DNA from: Balneolales bacterium
Lineage (GTDB): Bacteria > Bacteroidota > Rhodothermia > Balneolales > Natronogracilivirgulaceae
Length of the DNA: 7,612 bases
Assembly (NCBI GenBank): GCA_007131625.1
Contig: SLQC01000135.1
Coordinates: 1 to 7,612 of the forward strand
Direction of reading: 5' to 3'
Below the pieces are notes generated by a model. The model had not been told where the DNA came from. It did not search any database and worked only from the letters and a program-made list of their open reading frames with translations. This document shows, one piece after another, positions 6,533 through 7,612 of the stretch. A program made the position numbers and the translations under genes. Numbering within the stretch: position 1 is the first letter of the stretch; each line of letters starts with the position of its first letter.

Positions 6533-7582
6533 CTATTGGTTTTCAAACTCCTCTTCAAACTCTTCAAACGACCTTTCAATGTTGTCGTTGATCAACTGTG
6601 TGTGTTGGGTATCGCTGGGATCCACAAAGTCACCATCAGCATTTTTAAACCAGCTTCCCACATCCACATCTATGACAATAAGCGATTGTTGGTTCTGGGT
6701 AATCTCAACAGGCGGATCCAGGTCTACATCAATATCAAATCCTTCTGCAGAGCGGAACCGGAATGAATTATCATGATAGGTTCCCTTTACCACCAAAGAA
6801 TAGCTGCCGGTTTCATCCCTGAAATCAGAATCACCGACATCAACGTTATCATCCGGCTTTTCAATTTCCAGTTCAAATTGATCGTAACTGCCGGAAGGAA
6901 TCTCCTCATGGGTCAAAGTGAAAGGCGAACCGTCAAGCGGAAGAGTCGCAATAAAATTTTCGGTCGTATAATCCTGGGTCGAACGTCTGCCATCCAGCTC
7001 AAATTCGGTGACAAACAGTTTTACTTCCTCAATATTTAATATGCTTCCGAACTCTTCAGATTCAAAAACTGCCGTTACATTTTTTTCCTCATCTTCACCG
7101 ATCGTAATGGTTTCCGGATTATTATTGCCTGCAAGATCTCCTTCCCAGCGGTCGAAAAACCAGCCTTCTTCAGCAACGGCTTCCAGTTCAACAGTTACAT
7201 CGGGTGAGCGTTCAATCTCTAATTCTCTGATGTAACCCTCTCCTATGATTTCAATATTCAGATTATAATCTCTGGGGATAAAGTGAGCTGTTACTGATTT
7301 ATTTCCATCGATTAAAAGAGATGCCGGGTTTGTATTCCCATTCAGATCTTCACTCCATTCGTTAAAAATGTATCCTTCCGCCGGACGGGCTTCAATCAGT
7401 AAATCTTCACCGGCCGGATACTCTCCATCCGGCGGATGTACCGACCCGCCGTCATCAGGTATAACATTGGTGGTCAATATATGATGATTGGAAACAGACT
7501 CTTCGAATGATCCTTGAGTCGGATCACATCCGGAAGTCAAAACAAGTATTATTGATATAACAACAAGTCCCAACTTTCTCAT
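6533..7582 (-). CDS. Lipoprotein with two divergent InlB B-repeats and an uncharacterised C-terminal domain
   Basis: From the ATG at 7582 the protein is 349 aa. It opens with MRKLGLVVISIILVLTSGC, a type II signal peptide with Cys19 as the lipid-bearing residue. Two tandem repeats of about 72 residues follow (35-106 and 107-178). They share a beta-rich start, a GY(I/F)FNEW / GWFFDRW core, an (N/D)LxGNxNP turn, and a VTAxF end, which fits divergent InlB B-repeats of surface proteins. The rest (about 180-349) is an acidic beta-rich region ending in WFKNADGDFVDP, then an INDNIERSF segment and a Glu-rich tail. That pattern recurs in Bacteroidota hypothetical lipoproteins, to my memory. An alternative ATG at 7591 adds three residues; I chose 7582 because GGGA at 7596-7593 sits 10 bases before it but almost touches 7591. 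Three sampled 60-base lines are 37-42% G+C, against 57% in one line of the sugar dehydrogenase. Probable surface or adhesion role. Confidence 0.85.
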   Translation of the reverse strand: MRKLGLVVISIILVLTSGCDPTQGSFEESVSNHHILTTNVIPDDGGSVHPPDGEYPAGEDLLIEARPAEGYIFNEWSEDLNGNTNPASLLIDGNKSVTAHFIPRDYNLNIEIIGEGYIRELEIERSPDVTVELEAVAEEGWFFDRWEGDLAGNNNPETITIGEDEEKNVTAVFESEEFGSILNIEEVKLFVTEFELDGRRSTQDYTTENFIATLPLDGSPFTLTHEEIPSGSYDQFELEIEKPDDNVDVGDSDFRDETGSYSLVVKGTYHDNSFRFRSAEGFDIDVDLDPPVEITQNQQSLIVIDVDVGSWFKNADGDFVDPSDTQHTQLINDNIERSFEEFEEEFENQ

Positions 7583-7612
7583 TGTAAACATATCCCATAT
7601 GATTTGAATTGC

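Noticed and set aside
6542..6570. Repeated TTCAAACTC pattern near the end of the InlB-repeat gene
   Set aside because: It is coding low complexity for the Phe/Glu-rich tail, not an independent DNA repeat.

Overview
The window reads as ordinary chromosome of a Bacteroidota-like bacterium, most plausibly from the Balneolota/Rhodothermota side. Four things suggest this. Most start codons lack a clear Shine-Dalgarno sequence. Two upstream regions fit the Bacteroidota promoter pattern TTTG-N19-21-TAnnTTTG. Several proteins are acidic, and there are two lipoproteins with short lipoboxes. The assignment is inference: there is no rRNA or other marker gene here.

Layout. Plus strand: (1) the 3' end of an unrecognised protein (1-474); (2) a lipoprotein of the N-acyl-D-amino-acid deacylase family (best start 560, end 2134); (3) a class II Fic protein (2245-3339) with a C-terminal winged helix. 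Minus strand, converging on fic: (4) a gamma-glutamyltransferase-family Ntn hydrolase (5188-3455), directly downstream of (5) a soluble PQQ-type aldose dehydrogenase (6434-5202), with 13 bases between them; (6) a lipoprotein with two divergent InlB B-repeats (7582-6533). I see no tRNA, rRNA, CRISPR array or insertion sequence.

Four of the six genes encode exported proteins: two lipoproteins, one protein with a cleavable signal peptide and one with a signal anchor or uncleaved signal. They act on N-acyl-D-amino acids, gamma-glutamyl or similar amides, and sugars. This fits scavenging of cell-wall or peptide debris at the envelope, but only the sugar dehydrogenase/GGT pair looks like an operon.

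The most interesting non-coding structure is upstream of fic. Four copies of TCGACAT, in both orientations, lie across a predicted promoter and reach the fic start codon. This looks like an operator for autoregulation, possibly through Fic's own winged helix. A second structure is a five-unit, 7-bp tandem array (minus strand TGAGNTR, with the first unit TGAGCTG supplying the TGA stop of the GGT gene). The deacylase lacks the Cys metal ligand of the classical enzyme, having Gly-Gln-Asp-Gly at that place. I did not find a clear previously undescribed multi-gene system.
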